A DNA stretch of 10,382 bases from Micrococcales bacterium (lineage in GTDB: Bacteria > Actinomycetota > Actinomycetes > Actinomycetales > Dermatophilaceae). The notes beneath the pieces were generated by a model, which saw only the letters and a program-made list of their open reading frames with translations, made no database searches and was not told the DNA's origin. How positions within the stretch are numbered: the stretch's first letter is position 1; every line of letters starts with the position of its first letter. The stretch lies in NCBI GenBank assembly GCA_003157445.1, contig PMJN01000150.1, positions 1-10,382 on the forward strand, written 5' to 3'. The translations under genes were made by a program, and so were the position numbers. Positions 7,901-10,382 of the stretch are shown here, in pieces.

Positions 7901-10382
7901 GACCTCGCCTTCCGGTGGTGGCCCAGCCATCCAGTGCTGCAGAAGGGGGATGACGACCAGGTCCGATGCCGTTCGCTGAGCCAGGAAGATCCGGAAGACT
8001 GCTTCCTCAAGGGCGGGACTGCGCTCCAGATCGGTGACGTTGTAGTGCGCCAGGGCTCGGGACAGGCGTTGTCGAAACCCGTCGGGGAGGTGTTCCCTGT
8101 CGACGTCCAGGCTGTGCAGGTAGGAGTGGAAGTGTTCACGAGGGCTGTGCACCAGCTCGTCGCCTTCCTCTTCGCTGGCTGGCTTGTTGCGTGCGAGCTC
8201 GGCCAAGTCGGCGAACGTGCTGAAGACGTCGATTTCGTGGTGTAGTGGCGGTTCGCCGGTCGAGGTCAGCTCTGCGCGTGCGCGCTGGTAGTCCGCCAGG
8301 CTGCTAGTGGCGTCTTGGGGTGCGAGGTCGAAGCCCAGGAGTCGGCTGCGGAGGTCATCGAGGCTACGGGCGGCGCGGGTGGCCGCTGTCGCCTCCGGCA
8401 ACGTGGGCAGATCCAGGAGCTGGAGCGGGGCCGCAACGCCAGGTGCTCCCGGTGTGCTGGGCTCGCTCTTGGCAACCGGTACCAGCCGCACTACGGGGGT
8501 GCCCGTCTCGACCTGACCGCCAGTGCTCACCATTAGCTCGCGAACTCGCGCGGCATATGGGGCACGCAGAACCGTCTCCATCTTCATCGACTCCAGCACC
8601 AGCACTGGCGTGCCCTCCTCGACGAAGTCACCGACTGCCACCGGCAGGGCGACCACCAGAGCCGGTGCTGGTGAACGCAGCACGCCGCCTTCGTCGCGGG
8701 TGACCCGATGGGTAGTTGAGTTGACCTCGATCAGGTGGACGGGACCGTGAGTTGCGCTGACTAGCCGGAAGCGGCGGGCCCCGATGGTCAGGCGGCCGAA
8801 GTACTGGTCGAACTTCTCGAGGTCGGCCTCCACCTGGCGGTCCCGCTGTTGTGCGCCGAAACCGACCCGAAAGCGGCTGGGGCCGACCTGTGCGACGGTG
8901 ACCCGGTGCGATGTGCCGCGCAGCTTCAGGTCGATGGCTCGCCCGACCTCGTGCCGAGCCTGGGGCCGGCCTCCGTGCGACGTGGCGAGAAAGTGCAGCC
9001 GCTCGGCCTGTTCCTGCTCCTCGTATGCCTCGATCGCCGCAGCGACCAGGGCCACGCCTGCGTACCGTTCGGGTTGGAGACGGCCCTGGCTGCGGACGCG
9101 GTCGATCCACCCCGTGTCGGCGCTGCCGTCGATGATCTCGGGCTGGTCGAGCAGGTCGAGCAGGAAGCTCTTGTTTGTCGTGCCGCCCTCGATGAGCACG
9201 GTGGTGTCGCCCAGCGCTCGCCTCAACCGGGCGTAAGCCTCCTCACGTGTGCGTCCAAAGGCAATGACCTTGGCGATCATCGAGTCGAAGTCCGCCGGGA
9301 TCAGGTCACCCGCGCTGACGCCGGTGTCGACCCGGATGCCGGGGCCGGATGGGAGGTTGAGCAGCACGATACGTCCGGGGGAGGGGGCGAAGTCGCGGTC
9401 AGGGTCCTCCGCGTTCAGCCGCGCCTCGACGGCGTGCCCTATCTCGACGGGGCGGTCGCCCTTGAGCCGCCCGCCAGCCGCGACGTACAGCTGCGACTTG
9501 ACCAGGTCGAAGCCTGTGGTCAGCTCGGTGATCGAGTGCTCGACCTGCAGGCGGGTGTTCACCTCCAGGAATGCAAAGGTGCGTTCGCCGGGGTGGTAGA
9601 GGAACTCGACGGTTGCCGCGCCGCAGTAGTCGACAGCAAGGGCAAGCCGCTCGGCAGATGTCTTAAGCTCGTCCACCTGTTCTTCGTCCAGCAGGGGTGA
9701 GGCGGACTCCTCGATGACCTTCTGGTTGCGTCGCTGCACCGAGCAGTCACGCACCCCGAGCGCCCACGCCGTGCCTTGGCCATCGGCAATGACCTGCACC
9801 TCGACGTGCCGCGCACCGGTGACCAGATGCTCGAGGAACAACACGCCGTTGCCAAAGGCGCGGACAGCCTCGTCACGGGTGCGTTCGTAAGCATCGTTCA
9901 GCTCCTCGTCTGAGGTGACAACGCGAATACCGCGTCCGCCGCCGCCGGCGGTTGCCTTGAGCATCAGCGGGTAGCCGATCTCGTGCGCTGCTTTACGTGC
10001 GGCCTCGACATCGTCGACCGGACCTCGGCTCCACGGGGCGACCGGCACGCCAACCTCTTCGGCCAGCAGCTTCGAACCGATCTTGTCGCCCAGGCGTCGC
10101 ATGGCACCTGCGCTGGGACCGATGAACCTCACGCCTATCCGGTCGCACATCTGGGCAAAGGCCGGGTCTTCGGCGACAAAGCCCCAACCAACCCACGCGG
10201 CGTCACACCCCGTCTGGATGAGTGCTCGTTCAAGGACTGCGAGGTCCAGGTAGGGGCGGTCCACGGCGGGGCCCAAAGGGAATGCGGAGTCGGCTTCTCG
10301 CACGAACATGGCTGATCGCTCGCCGTCGGTGAACAGCGCGACGGTCTCGATCTGAGCTCCGCCCTGCGCGTTCAGCTCGCGC
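4943..10382 (-). CDS. Single-chain multidomain biotin-dependent acyl-CoA carboxylase (BC-BCCP-central-CT), N-terminus cut by right edge
   Basis: This enzyme carboxylates an acyl-CoA (acetyl-, propionyl- or longer) through biotin, using ATP and bicarbonate. The frame stays open to the right edge. ATG 10309 is internal, because the 24 codons before it continue a biotin carboxylase N-terminus (RELNAQGGAQIETVALFTDG). About 20 residues should be missing. Numbering from that Met, biotin carboxylase spans 1-440: glycine loop AGGGGRG (121-127), catalytic EVNTRLQVEH (249-258), Arg326 in GIRVDTG. A linker precedes the biotinyl domain (545-610), with ESMKM and biotin-acceptor Lys576 at 8582-8584. Residues 640-1235 form a long central region, recalling eukaryotic ACC around NHVFLHIWP (1142-1150). 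The carboxyltransferase is 1236-1715, with RAPGGN, SAGARI, a bacterial-like GINVGAQPYW segment, LFPRSSKKTA and YHGGA. A helical tail ends the protein. Actinobacterial carboxylases usually split these parts among subunits, so this is an unusual form. It resembles the prokaryotic single-chain (YCC-type) carboxylases known from Deinococcus. Substrate is undetermined. Confidence 0.96.
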   Translation of the reverse strand, partial: RELNAQGGAQIETVALFTDGERSAMFVREADSAFPLGPAVDRPYLDLAVLERALIQTGCDAAWVGWGFVAEDPAFAQMCDRIGVRFIGPSAGAMRRLGDKIGSKLLAEEVGVPVAPWSRGPVDDVEAARKAAHEIGYPLMLKATAGGGGRGIRVVTSDEELNDAYERTRDEAVRAFGNGVLFLEHLVTGARHVEVQVIADGQGTAWALGVRDCSVQRRNQKVIEESASPLLDEEQVDELKTSAERLALAVDYCGAATVEFLYHPGERTFAFLEVNTRLQVEHSITELTTGFDLVKSQLYVAAGGRLKGDRPVEIGHAVEARLNAEDPDRDFAPSPGRIVLLNLPSGPGIRVDTGVSAGDLIPADFDSMIAKVIAFGRTREEAYARLRRALGDTTVLIEGGTTNKSFLLDLLDQPEIIDGSADTGWIDRVRSQGRLQPERYAGVALVAAAIEAYEEQEQAERLHFLATSHGGRPQARHEVGRAIDLKLRGTSHRVTVAQVGPSRFRVGFGAQQRDRQVEADLEKFDQYFGRLTIGARRFRLVSATHGPVHLIEVNSTTHRVTRDEGGVLRSPAPALVVALPVAVGDFVEEGTPVLVLESMKMETVLRAPYAARVRELMVSTGGQVETGTPVVRLVPVAKSEPSTPGAPGVAAPLQLLDLPTLPEATAATRAARSLDDLRSRLLGFDLAPQDATSSLADYQRARAELTSTGEPPLHHEIDVFSTFADLAELARNKPASEEEGDELVHSPREHFHSYLHSLDVDREHLPDGFRQRLSRALAHYNVTDLERSPALEEAVFRIFLAQRTASDLVVIPLLQHWMAGPPPEGEVADQAREVLDRLVLATQLRYPMVGDLARSARFAWFDQPVVDAERQAVLAGVTDELIYLTDNPDAADYGPRLDDLAAIPEQIVEFLARRIEHGLPQREPMLEVLIRRHYREFELHDLCERSAAGRPLVAADYVVDERATRLVTTIAEAAELVADSEFVAAINAQLQDAPAGHAVVVDLYLSWPDAPDSVTEVSAELQRVLRALPFPQKTRRTVVAVCPGQGRQVWYFTFRPGPEGVVEDDLVRGVHPMVGRRLNLWRLRDFNVTRLDAPEDVLLYHCIAPENAADQRLVALAQIRQMAVVRDADGHVTSLPHAERAVASCLQAIRRVRAARGAAGLRLDMNHVFLHIWPAIDAPLDELTALQATMAPLTRGAGVEEVLVQGRIGTPDGRVHSAAVRFSYQPGAGVVTAVTGPPTERLHPLDDYAQKVLRSRRRGTVYPYELVSLITREYGSFVEHDLDEHGALVPVERAPGGNRAALVVGIARTLTVRHPEGVTRVVLLGDPTRSLGAVAEAECARIIAALDLAEQLGVPVEWFALSAGARISMDSGTENMDWVALALRRIVNFTQGGGEINIVVAGINVGAQPYWNAEATMLMHTKGILVMTPDSAMVLTGKYSLDFSGGVSAEDNFGIGGYDRVMGPNGQAQYWAPDLAGACDVLLSHYDHSYVVPGEDRPRRAATSDPVDRDVCDYPHEVLDNDFRTVGDIFSSATNPDRKKPFDIRTLMHAVADQDHKVLERWVGMAGAETSVVFDAHLGGWPVSLIGIESRPQPRPGFPPSDGPDTWTAGTLFPRSSKKTARAINAASGNRPVVVLANLSGFDGSPDSMRHLQLEYGAEIGRAIVNFQGPIVFCVVSRYHGGAFVVFSKALNVGLTVLAVEGSFASVIGGAPAAAVVFAGEVDKRTASDPRVVDLADAMASAQGAQKAALVADLGQLRSAVRSQKLGEVAAEFDGVHSIDRAVQVGSVDAVISARDLRPALVEALERGLDHG

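Noticed and set aside
8849..9700. Plus-strand open frame (283 codons) opposite the biotin carboxylase region
   Set aside because: The minus strand encodes conserved biotin carboxylase motifs here, so the plus-strand frame is a shadow.
10307..10309. ATG as the carboxylase start codon
   Set aside because: The 24 codons upstream stay open and match the expected biotin carboxylase N-terminal strand, so the true start lies beyond the window.

Overview
The window is high-G+C DNA that reads like a chromosomal locus from an actinobacterium. The support for this is strong G/C at third codon positions, GTG starts, long spurious antisense frames, and the protein families present. It holds two complete genes and two genes cut by the window edges. 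I see no RNA genes, insertion sequences, CRISPR or phage-like material. Every recognisable product fits lipid metabolism.

Layout, left to right. Positions 1-90 (minus strand) are the first 30 codons of a short-chain dehydrogenase/reductase. A divergent intergenic region of about 313 bp follows, with a gapped perfect inverted repeat near its middle. Positions 404-2359 (plus strand) encode a 651-residue protein: a complete FabH-type ketoacyl synthase III with its Cys-His-Asn triad, preceded by about 288 residues I cannot assign. A convergent gap of 108 bp follows. Positions 2468-4882 (minus strand) encode an 804-residue membrane protein with an N-terminal membrane block, a degenerate kinase-like domain, and a C-terminal flippase-like (lysylphosphatidylglycerol synthase transmembrane) domain. 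After 60 bp, positions 4943-10382 (minus strand) carry a giant single-chain biotin-dependent acyl-CoA carboxylase of at least 1812 residues. Its reading frame stays open through the right edge.

How the genes may work together (inference): the carboxylase would make a malonyl-type extender, the synthase would condense it with an acyl primer, and the reductase would reduce the 3-keto product. The membrane protein, probably co-transcribed behind the carboxylase, could move or sense the resulting lipid. This would be a dedicated lipid-assembly locus separate from housekeeping fatty-acid synthesis. The substrate and product cannot be read from the sequence. The most notable points are the eukaryote-like single-chain carboxylase, the unassigned N-terminal half of the synthase, and the kinase-like domain that lacks the catalytic aspartate.
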